This document shows, one piece after another, positions 17,492 through 25,598 of a DNA stretch of 51,410 nt. Position 1 is the stretch's first letter; each line of letters opens with the position of its first letter. Origin of the DNA: Limnohabitans sp. GTDB taxonomy: Bacteria; Pseudomonadota; Gammaproteobacteria; Burkholderiales; Burkholderiaceae_C. A program made the position numbers and the translations under genes. The notes beneath the pieces were generated by a model. The model saw only the letters and a program-made list of their open reading frames with translations. It made no database searches and had not been told where the DNA came from. Location: the NCBI GenBank assembly GCA_024642215.1, contig JAHEBO010000004.1, positions 33,236 to 84,645 on the forward strand, in the 5' to 3' direction.

Positions 17492-17640
17492 TTGGGGTCA
17501 GATCAACATTAATTCCCAATCAGAGGGCGAGAAAGCCAAGGGGGGCTGAACGATTTCTGGTACTCCAGTATGAGGAAGCCCCCCTTGGCTTTCTCGCCCT
17601 CTGATTGACAAAATTAATGTTGATCTGACCCCAATTATTT
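17486..17640. repeat. 155-base palindromic element, copy B
   Basis: Left arm 17486-17547 and right arm 17577-17640 are complementary except for two unpaired bases on the left and four on the right, at the same place as the bulge in copy A. The loop 17548-17576 is 29 bases and differs from copy A at one position, in the tetraloop of the CTGG/CCAG mini-hairpin. The terminal arms are the same as in A. The inner 16 bp is AGGGCGAGAAAGCCAA, different from A at 10 of 16 positions but perfectly matched by its own opposite arm. The orientation is the same as A. Confidence 0.95.
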
Positions 17641-17685
17641 AGAGAGTTGAGTTGTACCAATGGCTTTGAAGTTATTTTGCTGCAA

Positions 17686-19077
17686 TCAGTAGGTCAGTTC
17701 AAACACGGTAACGTGCCCTTGTGATGCGGGCCAAGTCAGGCCTCTGAGTTGTTCGCCATTGAATTCAGCAGCCACAGAACGCTGTGGTGATTCGCTTGTC
17801 CGAATTTTGGCGCTTGAATTGCCTGCACTCACACCTTTGACGACACCGGGGATGTCCGTTTTTCCATCAAACAAAATTTGATCGCGTGCGGCATCGAAGT
17901 AACCTCTAGGTCGGGTCAAAATCACCATGGCTTGTGGGGTGCGATCGGTTGCCGCCAAACGCTCCGGCCGCATGTGAACGAGCTTGCTTGATCTGGCAAA
18001 TGGGCTGCGGTAAATGTGCGTCGTGGCATAGCCGTCAGCGCTCAATTCAAATTCGTATGCCGTGTTTGAGTTAGCGCTGAAAGGTCCCCAGTGGCCATCC
18101 GCTTGAATGGTGGTGGTGCGCTTTGCAACGCCTTGGCGCTGACCGGTCTGTGCATCAATTGCATAGACTGAAAGCTTGGCGCCCAACAAGGGCAAGTTGT
18201 TGACAAAGTTGCCACTGCCAGCCTGCAGTGGGTCTACACCCAATCCAAATACTTTCCCGTTCAATTCAATCTGTTCTTGCGCAAGGATGTTGACAGCAGG
18301 CGCATTGCCCGTGATGAATTGAAAGGTGGCTTCAAATGCGGCAGGCGAAAAAGAGGTTTCACGGTGATCAATTTTGTGAATCACCACATTCAAAGCGCCT
18401 TTGAGTTCGGGGCCATCAAAGCCAACCATCGTGGGTCGACCTTTCATGCCAAGCCAGAGTCCATCGGGTTGCGCAAATTTATCGTTGTTGTCTGAACGAA
18501 TGGTCATCCATTTTGTGGCACCACAAATTTCATCGCCTTTGTCGTTCTTGGCCGCGTTGAGTTGTTTCAGAAAGGGACCAGCGCCTGAAAATTCATTGGC
18601 ATCGTTCAAACCAGGAATGGCCTGAACGCCATGGTTAGGACCGCCACCAAGGATGGCATGGCTAACCCACTGCGCACCGCCGCCATTGCAAATGTAGTTG
18701 CGAATAGCGTAAGCGCCGCGAGAGTTGCCGATCAAAATGACTTGTTTGGCACCTGTCTTTTGCAACACGGATTCAACTTCTGAGCGCAAGGCTTGCATGT
18801 GTTCAGCGCTTGAAGATCGACCCGCCTGAGCTTGAGGGTCGGCATCACGTGCAAGCGGGTAGGGCACATCCAATGCATGCAACAGATGCTGTGGCCACCC
18901 GTTGGATTCAAAACGCCACAGTGTGGTTTGCCAAAGTGCAGCGGAGTCGCCGTTGCCGTGTACGAAGACGATGGGTTGGTTCATAGACTGATTTGTCTTC
19001 ACCAGATTGGCGCATGCGCTCAAAATCAGCGTTGAAATGGCGATCATCCAAATGGTGTAGGACTTCAATTTGTGCAT
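17686..19077 (-). CDS. Alpha/beta-hydrolase lipoprotein
   Basis: A predicted 463-residue lipoprotein. From the ATG at 19077 it has MHKLKSYTIWMIAISTLILSAC, a typical lipobox with Cys22. The frame is open back to an ATG at 19125, and neither start has a clear ribosome binding site. The hydrolase part has PIVFVHGNGDSAALW (about 35-49) and nucleophile elbow IGNSRGA (Ser about 119). Residues from about 270 form an all-beta-looking extension containing a carboxypeptidase-regulatory-like stretch (AYEFELSADGYAT). An esterase or PHB-oligomer hydrolase role is possible but unproven. It is convergent with the EamA gene across element B. Confidence 0.8.
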   Translation of the reverse strand: MHKLKSYTIWMIAISTLILSACANLVKTNQSMNQPIVFVHGNGDSAALWQTTLWRFESNGWPQHLLHALDVPYPLARDADPQAQAGRSSSAEHMQALRSEVESVLQKTGAKQVILIGNSRGAYAIRNYICNGGGAQWVSHAILGGGPNHGVQAIPGLNDANEFSGAGPFLKQLNAAKNDKGDEICGATKWMTIRSDNNDKFAQPDGLWLGMKGRPTMVGFDGPELKGALNVVIHKIDHRETSFSPAAFEATFQFITGNAPAVNILAQEQIELNGKVFGLGVDPLQAGSGNFVNNLPLLGAKLSVYAIDAQTGQRQGVAKRTTTIQADGHWGPFSANSNTAYEFELSADGYATTHIYRSPFARSSKLVHMRPERLAATDRTPQAMVILTRPRGYFDAARDQILFDGKTDIPGVVKGVSAGNSSAKIRTSESPQRSVAAEFNGEQLRGLTWPASQGHVTVFELTY

Positions 19078-19180
19078 GTAGCCAATTGTGATGCATTCAC
19101 CTCGGATGCGCTTGTTGTCATTCAAGCTGAGGTAAAGAATTGCAAATCTTAGTCATTTTGATAAGAGAGTGCATTAGCAT

Positions 19181-20392
19181 GTGGAAACTTTCAAAAGCCC
19201 TATGCAAAACAAAGCAGACCCAATTTCCTTTTCCGAAATGAGCATCGCAAGTTTCGGATTCATCATTTGCCTTGTTTTGTCGGGTTGTGGTGGTGGCACC
19301 TCCACCAGCACGGCCGTAACCACTTCGACTGGCATTTCAGAATACACAACGCTCAACCTCACTGCGCTAGCAAACTATGCCAAGCCCGCTTTGCCAGCGC
19401 ATTACGATGGCAATGTCACCGCGCTAGACAACACGCCTTCAGACAACCTCGCAAGCGATCGCGTGGCCACCTTGGGACGGGTTTTGTTTTACGACAAACG
19501 CCTCAGCATCAATGACGCCATTTCATGCAGCTCGTGTCATCAACAGGCCAGTGGATTTGACGATCCTCGTCGATTTAGCGTTGGCTTTTCGGGCGCCTCA
19601 TTCACCACGGCGCATGCCATGCGTTTGGGCAATGTTCGGTACTACCAACCGGGCAACATGTTTTGGGACAAGCGATCCGCTTCTGTTGAGTTGCAAGCCA
19701 GCCAACCCATTCAACATGCCATTGAAATGGGCTTTACCTCAAGCGCAGGTGGCATCCCTGCGCTCATCGCCAAGATGAATGCCAGTGCTTATTACCCCGA
19801 ATTATTTGCTTTCGCATTTGGCGATTCGGTCATTACAGAAAATCGAATTCAGCAGGCACTCGCACAATTTGAACGCGCCATGATATCTGCCAGCAGTCGT
19901 TGGGACACAGCTTTCGCGCAAGTGTTCAATCCCAATGCCAACAATCGAGGTTTGGGTACCCCTTTGCCTGGATTTACGGCGGAAGAAGATCGCGGCAGAC
20001 AGCTCTTCGTTGCAGGACCCAACAATGGTGGTGCAGGTTGCAGCGCATGCCATCAGATGCCAACGTTTGCGCTTGCAGCCAATTCACGCAGCAACGGACT
20101 GGATGCGGGCGAGACCCTTATCTTCAAAGCGCCGTCGCTTAAAAACGTGGCGCTCTCTAAAGCCTTTATGCACGACGGTCGTTTTTCAAGCCTAGAAGAG
20201 GTGGTCGAGCATTACAACAGCGGTGTCAAACTCGGTCCAGCTTTGGACACCAACCGCCTGGCACCCAATGGCGTTCCCTTGAGGCTCAACTTAACGGCCG
20301 AGGACAAAGCCGCCTTGGTGGCTTTCATGAAAACCCTCACCGACACCACGCTCACCACCGATCCCAAATTCAGCGACCCCTTCAAAAAATAA
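19181..20392 (+). CDS. Di-haem cytochrome c peroxidase/MauG-family lipoprotein
   Basis: A 403-residue predicted periplasm-facing lipoprotein with two c-type haem sites, CSSCH (116-120) and CSACH (287-291), in the arrangement of bacterial di-haem peroxidases and MauG relatives. Also visible are LGRVLFYDKRLS before the first haem, and FKAPSLKNVALSKAFMHDGRF with VVEHYNSG near the end. A hydrophobic segment ends in the lipobox LSGC (Cys36). The start is uncertain: GTG 19181 is used, with ATG 19202 as an alternative. It may reduce peroxide or oxidise an unknown partner. It is divergent from the hydrolase lipoprotein; its stop is two bases before repeat D. Confidence 0.88.
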   Translation: METFKSPMQNKADPISFSEMSIASFGFIICLVLSGCGGGTSTSTAVTTSTGISEYTTLNLTALANYAKPALPAHYDGNVTALDNTPSDNLASDRVATLGRVLFYDKRLSINDAISCSSCHQQASGFDDPRRFSVGFSGASFTTAHAMRLGNVRYYQPGNMFWDKRSASVELQASQPIQHAIEMGFTSSAGGIPALIAKMNASAYYPELFAFAFGDSVITENRIQQALAQFERAMISASSRWDTAFAQVFNPNANNRGLGTPLPGFTAEEDRGRQLFVAGPNNGGAGCSACHQMPTFALAANSRSNGLDAGETLIFKAPSLKNVALSKAFMHDGRFSSLEEVVEHYNSGVKLGPALDTNRLAPNGVPLRLNLTAEDKAALVAFMKTLTDTTLTTDPKFSDPFKK

Positions 20393-20394
20393 TC

Positions 20395-20441
20395 GAGGTC
20401 AAATTAATTGGGGTCATTAATTGGGGTCAGATCAACATTAA
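20395..20441. repeat. Single-arm copy D with tandem 13-base unit
   Basis: Bases 20416-20441 are identical over 26 bases to the left arm of element A (8355-8380). Directly before them, ATTAATTGGGGTC is repeated in tandem (20403-20415 and 20416-20428), preceded by a more diverged TCGAGGTCAAATTAA unit. No inner stem, loop or right arm follows. It lies between the stop of the peroxidase gene and the stop of the convergent membrane-protein gene, whose stop (20438-20440) lies inside the repeat. Confidence 0.88.
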
Positions 20442-20857
20442 ATAAAACCCAAGCTGCCCAGAACTGTGACCAACTGGGCTAGGTTCAGGTAAATGGCTGT
20501 TTTGTGTATTTTGCGAAAGTCTGGAATGGCCATTAAATTGTTGTTGTCTCGAATTTCTAGACCCAATTCGTCCATTTGCGGAATGAACTTGAAGCGCAAC
20601 ACCAAGGTGAGGGTGGCGATGGCTGCTGCGCCCAAGGCCAATAAAGGTCGGGCGGCCAAGGCATAGCTGAGTGTGGCTGCCGTGGCCACCACAATCGCAA
20701 ACTTGAAATACGTGATGTAAAAGGACCTGATGAACTGCGAGTCCATGGTGTTGTCGTGCTTCAAAATGAGCAGAGGGATGGATCCAAACAGGAAATAGGT
20801 GGTGACCGCCAGCATGGCCACGGTAAAAAACAGCGCTGCGTGATTGGCGTTTAGCAT
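20438..20857 (-). CDS. Small membrane protein of unknown function
   Basis: A 139-residue protein with four hydrophobic segments (about residues 8-30, 46-64, 68-88 and 119-138). A charged stretch before the last segment reads MAIPDFRKIHKTAIYLNLAQLV. A distant likeness to DUF4149/DUF1772-type four-helix membrane proteins is possible but not certain. The TAA stop is provided by repeat D. It is divergent from phaR, and the 128 bases between them hold the candidate PhaR operator. Confidence 0.7.
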   Translation of the reverse strand: MLNANHAALFFTVAMLAVTTYFLFGSIPLLILKHDNTMDSQFIRSFYITYFKFAIVVATAATLSYALAARPLLALGAAAIATLTLVLRFKFIPQMDELGLEIRDNNNLMAIPDFRKIHKTAIYLNLAQLVTVLGSLGFI

Positions 20858-20909
20858 GATTGAGGGTAACTCCCCGTAGTACTAAGCAATTTCATAACTT
20901 TAGAATCTG

Positions 20910-20943
20910 TTGCAGCGCAGCATACTGTGGTCTATTGCTGCAA
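20910..20943. promoter_or_regulatory. Candidate PhaR operator (inverted repeat)
   Basis: TTGCAGC (20910-20916) and GCTGCAA (20937-20943) form an inverted repeat about 50 bases upstream of phaR, with an extra GCAGCA next to the left half. PhaR proteins are known to bind TGC-rich sites and to repress their own genes. Assigning this repeat to PhaR is inference. Confidence 0.45.
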
Positions 20944-20985
20944 ACAACCGATTGCATCGTTTCCTTTTTGAGAAGAGTCTAAATC

Positions 20986-21489
20986 ATGGCCCGTAAATCA
21001 GCCCAATCCGCTGCAGCTGCAGATCCTAGCGCTGGCACCCCCGAGACCGAAAAGGATGCTGCCGCCGCAGAGGCCAAACCCCAGCGTGTGATCAAAAAGT
21101 ACCCCAATCGCAGGCTCTACGACACCACCACTTCGAGCTACATCACGCTGAGTGAAATCAAGCACTTGGTCATGGATGGCCATACCTTTGCTGTCCGCGA
21201 CGCCAAATCGGGTGAAGACCTCACGCGAAGCATCCTGTTGCAGATCATTTTGGAAGAGGAATCGGCCGGCGCACCCATGTTCACCGAGGCTGTTTTGGCC
21301 AACATCATTCGCTTTTACGGCCATGCCATGCAGGGTTACATGGGCTCCTACTTAGAGAGCAATTTGCAGTCTTTGATGCACATGCAATCCAAAATGGGCC
21401 ACCAATCGACCAACATCATGAGCCAGATGCAAGAGCAGATGCAAAAGCAAACGGCCCAATTCCTCACGGCTTTTGGTTTAAAGCCCTGA
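20986..21489 (+). CDS. phaR: Polyhydroxyalkanoate synthesis repressor PhaR
   Basis: PhaR senses PHB granules and represses phasin and its own gene. The 167-residue protein has the conserved DNA-binding domain starting RVIKKYPNRRLYDTTTSSYI (about 34-53). The PHB accumulation regulatory region follows (RDAKSGEDLTRSILLQIILEE, FTEAVLANIIRFYGHAMQGYMG). It ends in a Met/Gln-rich amphipathic tail. The first 30 residues are low-complexity Ala/Glu. ATG 20986 follows a purine-rich GAGAAGAG. The phaCAB genes are not in this window. Confidence 0.93.
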   Translation: MARKSAQSAAAADPSAGTPETEKDAAAAEAKPQRVIKKYPNRRLYDTTTSSYITLSEIKHLVMDGHTFAVRDAKSGEDLTRSILLQIILEEESAGAPMFTEAVLANIIRFYGHAMQGYMGSYLESNLQSLMHMQSKMGHQSTNIMSQMQEQMQKQTAQFLTAFGLKP

Positions 21490-21542
21490 ATCTGTGAGCC
21501 CGGGCCTGTCAGAGGCGATCGATTTACTGGGACAATACGCCC

Positions 21543-22985
21543 ATGAACGAAATTGCAAGCACGGGTCTTGGCAGGGCCTCTGAAACAGCCTCAAACGCCT
21601 CAGCCCCCTCATCATCGGCCGCCCCTAAAGTGGGCTTTGTCAGCTTGGGTTGCCCCAAGGCTTTGACCGACTCTGAACTCATCCTGACCCAGCTGAGCGC
21701 CGAAGGCTATCAAACTTCGAAAACCTTCGAAGGTGCCGACCTGGTCATCGTCAACACTTGCGGCTTCATTGACGATGCCGTGAAAGAAAGTCTGGACACC
21801 ATTTCAGAAGCGCTCAACGTCAATGGCAAAGTCATTGTCACAGGCTGTTTGGGCGCCAAAGAAGCCGAAGGTGGCGGCAACATGGTGCGTGAAATGCACC
21901 CCAGTGTGTTGGCTGTCACTGGCCCCCATGCCACGCAAGAAGTGATGGACGCGGTGCACGCGCATCTGCCCAAGCCCCATGACCCCTTTTTGGATTTGGT
22001 GCCCAACGCCTTTGGCGAAGCAGGCCTTAAACTCACACCGCGGCACTACGCTTATCTGAAAATCAGCGAAGGTTGCAATCACCGTTGTACCTTTTGCATC
22101 ATCCCCTCCATGCGCGGCGATTTGGTCTCTCGCCCCATTGGTGATGTTTTGAAAGAAGCGCAAGCCTTGTTTGAAGGCGGCGTTAAAGAATTGTTGGTGA
22201 TCAGTCAAGACACTTCAGCTTATGGTGTGGATACCAAATACCGCACTGGCTTTTGGGAGGGCCGCCCTGTCAAAACACGCATGCTGGAATTGGTTCAGAC
22301 ACTGGGTGAAATGGCGCAAAAGCATGGCGCTTGGGTTCGCTTGCACTATGTGTACCCATACCCCAGCGTCGACGACATCTTGCCGCTCATGGCTTCGGGC
22401 TTGGTTTTGCCGTATTTGGATGTGCCTTTGCAGCACAGTCATCCCGATGTGCTCAAGCGCATGAAGCGCCCAGCCAGCGGCGAGAAAAATTTGGAGCGCA
22501 TTCAAAAATGGCGCGAAATCTGCCCGCAATTGGTCATTCGCAGCACCTTCATTGCAGGCTTTCCTGGCGAAACAGAAGAAGAATTTGAGCACCTGCTCAA
22601 CTTTGTGCGTGAAGCGCAAATTGACCGCGCCGGTTGCTTTGCCTACAGCCCAGTGAAGGGCGCTACTGCAAACGAATTGCCAGGCATGTTGCCTGAGGCT
22701 GTTAGGGAAGAGCGCCGCTCTCGTTTCATGGCCGTGGCCGAAGAAGTCTCAATTCAGCGTTTGCAGCAGCGCGTGGGCGCTACCATGCAAGTCTTGGTGG
22801 ATTCCGCAACGGCCATGGGCAAGAAAGGTGGCATGGGCCGCTCTTATGCCGATGCGCCAGAGATTGATGGCTTGGTTCGCTTGTTGCCACCCGAAAAGAT
22901 CAGCAAAACCTACAAGGCGGGTGAATTTACGCGTGCACGCATTGTGGGCGTGGAAGGCCACGACCTCATTGCGGTGCCCATTTAA
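21543..22985 (+). CDS. rimO: Ribosomal protein S12 methylthiotransferase RimO
   Basis: RimO is a radical-SAM enzyme that methylthiolates the conserved Asp of ribosomal protein S12. The 480-residue protein has the N-terminal UPF0004 domain with cluster cysteines 37, 73 and 102 ([20 protein letters not shown]). The radical-SAM motif CNHRCTFC has Cys178, 182 and 185, and a C-terminal TRAM domain follows. About 28 Ala/Ser-rich residues precede the conserved KVGFVSLGC, longer than in E. coli. No better internal start was seen. It reads in the same direction as phaR, 53 bases downstream. Confidence 0.96.
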   Translation: MNEIASTGLGRASETASNASAPSSSAAPKVGFVSLGCPKALTDSELILTQLSAEGYQTSKTFEGADLVIVNTCGFIDDAVKESLDTISEALNVNGKVIVTGCLGAKEAEGGGNMVREMHPSVLAVTGPHATQEVMDAVHAHLPKPHDPFLDLVPNAFGEAGLKLTPRHYAYLKISEGCNHRCTFCIIPSMRGDLVSRPIGDVLKEAQALFEGGVKELLVISQDTSAYGVDTKYRTGFWEGRPVKTRMLELVQTLGEMAQKHGAWVRLHYVYPYPSVDDILPLMASGLVLPYLDVPLQHSHPDVLKRMKRPASGEKNLERIQKWREICPQLVIRSTFIAGFPGETEEEFEHLLNFVREAQIDRAGCFAYSPVKGATANELPGMLPEAVREERRSRFMAVAEEVSIQRLQQRVGATMQVLVDSATAMGKKGGMGRSYADAPEIDGLVRLLPPEKISKTYKAGEFTRARIVGVEGHDLIAVPI

Positions 22986-23044
22986 GGCCTTCTAAGACCA
23001 TGGAATTCATTGGAAAGTCATCGACGCCCTGCAAGATGTGCTTT

Positions 23045-23070
23045 GCGCTATGAATTTGCAAATTCAGCGC
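23045..23070 (+). terminator. Hairpin in the rimO 3' region
   Basis: GCGCT plus GAATTT (23045-23057, with a two-base bulge) pairs with AAATTC plus AGCGC (23060-23070). No U-tract follows on the plus strand, so its efficiency as a terminator for rimO is uncertain. It stands back-to-back with the tRNA-Leu terminator. Confidence 0.4.
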
Positions 23071-23099
23071 ATAAAAAAAGCTGCAACGTGTGCAGCTTT
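23071..23099 (-). terminator. Intrinsic terminator of tRNA-Leu
   Basis: AAAGCTGCA (23077-23085) pairs with TGCAGCTTT (23091-23099). On the minus strand the stem is followed by a run of T residues (TTTTTTTAT), giving a typical rho-independent terminator 10 bases past the tRNA. Confidence 0.8.
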
Positions 23100-23108
23100 G
23101 TTTAAACT

Positions 23109-23193
<85 letters not shown>

Positions 23194-23210
23194 TTTCAGG
23201 AAAAAAAGGA

Positions 23211-25529
23211 TTGTATATCAAAAAAATTAGCCACCCCTCAGGACTGCTCGATGAGATCGAAGGCAGCGTGCAAGGCCATCGCGATGGACATGGCTTTTTG
23301 ATTCGTGACGATGGTGATGGCGATATTTTTTTGCCGCCCAACGAAATGCGTGCTGTTTTGCACAAAGACCGTGTCAAGGTTCGCATTGTTCGGCAAGACC
23401 GCAAGGGACGGCCAGAGGGCCGCGTGGTTGAAATTCTGGAACGCTCCGCCCAACCCATCATTGGCCGCTTGCTCAACGAAGGGGGCATTTGGATTGTGGC
23501 GCCCGAAGACAAGCGCTACGGACAAGACATTCTCATCCCCAAAGTGGGCATTGGTGCCGGCAAGCCTGGCCAGGTGGTAGTGGTCGAACTCACCGAACCG
23601 CCCGCGTTGTTTGGGCAGCCTGTAGGCCGCGTGAAAGAAGTATTGGGGGAAATAGACGACCCCGGCATGGAAATCGACATTGCGGTTCGCAAGTACAGCG
23701 TGCCGCATGAGTTTTCTGCAGCGTGCTTGAACTTGGCGCGCGAGTTGCCCGACAAGGTGCGGCCGCAAGATTCGAAAGGTCGCATCGACCTCACCGACAT
23801 TCCATTGGTCACCATCGATGGTGAAGACGCACGTGATTTTGACGATGCGGTGTATTGTGAGCCGGCCAAAATTGGCAAGGCCAAAGGCTGGCGCTTGCTG
23901 GTGGCCATTGCCGACGTCAGCAACTATGTTGAAACAGGCAGTGCCATCGACATCGACGCCTACGATCGTGCCACCAGTGTGTATTTTCCACGCCGTGTCA
24001 TTCCCATGTTGCCGGAAAAACTCTCCAACGGTTTGTGTTCGCTGAACCCCGATGTAGAACGCTTGTGCATGGTCTGCGACATGCTGATCACCGCCAAAGG
24101 CGAGATCCACGCCTATCAGTTTTACCCTGCGGTGATGTTCAGCCATGCACGCTTTACCTACACCGAAGTGGCTGCCATCTTGGCCAACACGCGTGGCCCT
24201 GAGGCCATCAAGCGCAAAGCACGCGTGAACGATTTGCTCAACTTGCACGATGTGTATCGCGCGCTGTTGTCATCACGTGCTGTGCGGGGTGCGGTCGATT
24301 TTGAAACCACCGAAACGCAAATCATTTGTGACGACAACGGCCGCATTGAAAAAATCGTCCCGCGTGTTCGTACTGAGGCACACCGACTCATTGAAGAGGC
24401 CATGTTGGCCGCCAACGTTTGCAGTGCCGACTTTATTCAAAGCAGCAAGCATCCTGGTTTGTTCCGCGTGCATGAAGGCCCCACGCCCGAGAAGAAAGAT
24501 TTGCTGCGCAATTACTTAAAGTCTTTGGGATTGCCCTACACCGTGAGTGACGAGCCCAAGCCTAGCGAATTTCAGCACATTGCACAGGCCACCAAAGACC
24601 GGCCCGATGCGCAGCAAATTCACACCATGCTGCTGCGCTCCATGCAGCAAGCCATTTACACGCCTATCAACAGTGGTCACTTTGGCTTGGCGTATGAGGC
24701 TTACACGCACTTCACCAGTCCGATTCGTCGCTACCCCGACCTGCTGGTGCACCGTGTCATCAAGGCCATCCTGACGCACAAGAAATACCAGTTGCCGGCT
24801 TTGCCTTTGCCGGGTGAGGCGCATGCCAAATTGGCCAAACGCTTGCAGAAAAACAAGTCTGGCGCACAAATGGATGACGCACCGCGCATCAAAATGTCGC
24901 CAGCCGAACAACAAGCATGGGAAGCTGCAGGTTTGCATTGCAGCGCCAATGAGCGACGCGCCGACGAAGCCAGCCGCGACGTTGAAGCATGGCTCAAATG
25001 CAAATACATGCGCGAGCATTTGGGCGAAGAATATTCGGGCGTTGTCACCTCGGCCACCAGCTTCGGAATTTTTGTAACCTTGGACAATTTGTATGTCGAA
25101 GGCTTGGTGCACATCACCGAGTTGGGTGGCGAGTATTTCCGTTTTGATGAAGCACGCCAAGAATTGCGTGGCGAACGAACCGGTATTCGTTATGCCATTG
25201 GAACCCGCGTGCAAATTCAAGTGAGCCGCGTCGATTTGGATGGCCGAAAAATTGATTTTCGCTTGGTGAATCCCGCGGAAGAATTCAGCTCGCGTCAAAT
25301 GCGTGAAAAGGGTCCAAGCAAACAAAGTGGCGGTCGCAATGACGGCGGCATGGCGCGGGGCGCTTTGTCTGGCGCTGAAGGGCCCAAGTCCAAATCTCGC
25401 CCCTTCAATGCTCACAAAGCAGAAGGTGGCAAACCAGCCACCCGACATGGCAAGGTCAGCCCCAAAGGTGCGCCTTCCAAGTCGGCGGGTTCAAAAAAAT
25501 CAAGTCAAGCACGTAAGAGTCGTCGTTGA
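23211..25529 (+). CDS. rnr: Ribonuclease R, lacking the N-terminal HTH domain
   Basis: RNase R is a processive 3'-5' exoribonuclease that degrades structured RNA. With the TTG start at 23211 (an AGGA sequence lies upstream) it has 772 residues and opens MYIKKISHPSGLLDEIEGSV. The first cold-shock domain starts at once (QGHRDGHGFLIRDDG, about 21-35), so the helix-turn-helix region of about 70 residues found in E. coli RNase R is absent. The RNB catalytic segment has DGEDARDFDDAV, which supplies the metal-binding aspartates. HFTSPIRRYPDLLVHR, an S1 domain and a basic Lys/Ser-rich tail follow. An open frame to 23166 would run into the tRNA-Leu gene. Confidence 0.93.
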   Translation: MYIKKISHPSGLLDEIEGSVQGHRDGHGFLIRDDGDGDIFLPPNEMRAVLHKDRVKVRIVRQDRKGRPEGRVVEILERSAQPIIGRLLNEGGIWIVAPEDKRYGQDILIPKVGIGAGKPGQVVVVELTEPPALFGQPVGRVKEVLGEIDDPGMEIDIAVRKYSVPHEFSAACLNLARELPDKVRPQDSKGRIDLTDIPLVTIDGEDARDFDDAVYCEPAKIGKAKGWRLLVAIADVSNYVETGSAIDIDAYDRATSVYFPRRVIPMLPEKLSNGLCSLNPDVERLCMVCDMLITAKGEIHAYQFYPAVMFSHARFTYTEVAAILANTRGPEAIKRKARVNDLLNLHDVYRALLSSRAVRGAVDFETTETQIICDDNGRIEKIVPRVRTEAHRLIEEAMLAANVCSADFIQSSKHPGLFRVHEGPTPEKKDLLRNYLKSLGLPYTVSDEPKPSEFQHIAQATKDRPDAQQIHTMLLRSMQQAIYTPINSGHFGLAYEAYTHFTSPIRRYPDLLVHRVIKAILTHKKYQLPALPLPGEAHAKLAKRLQKNKSGAQMDDAPRIKMSPAEQQAWEAAGLHCSANERRADEASRDVEAWLKCKYMREHLGEEYSGVVTSATSFGIFVTLDNLYVEGLVHITELGGEYFRFDEARQELRGERTGIRYAIGTRVQIQVSRVDLDGRKIDFRLVNPAEEFSSRQMREKGPSKQSGGRNDGGMARGALSGAEGPKSKSRPFNAHKAEGGKPATRHGKVSPKGAPSKSAGSKKSSQARKSRR
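23212..23217 (-). promoter_or_regulatory. Probable -10 box of tRNA-Leu, overlapping the rnr start
   Basis: On the minus strand TATACA (complement of 23212-23217) lies 18 bases upstream of the tRNA 5' end, preceded by a T-run. The -35 region (near GGGTGG) is poor. The box coincides with the second codon of rnr if rnr starts at TTG 23211. Confidence 0.5.
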
Positions 25530-25598
25530 AGCCGACAGCTTTGCAAGACCCAAGCAATCAGTTTTTTCATTTAAAGATTTAAGCAGGAGACAAAATTC

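Noticed and set aside
17486..17640. Elements as integron attC sites (variable palindrome between conserved ends)
   Set aside because: The GTTRRRY/RYYYAAC core sites are absent, there is no integrase, and the neighbouring genes are not promoterless cassettes in one orientation.
8229..20445. Integrative island inserted at tRNA-Val
   Set aside because: I found no copy of the tRNA 3' end at the far border and no integrase gene.
23238..25448. Long minus-strand open frames (336 and 310 codons) opposite rnr
   Set aside because: They mirror rnr codon bias and have no recognisable domains; rnr has full motifs on the plus strand.
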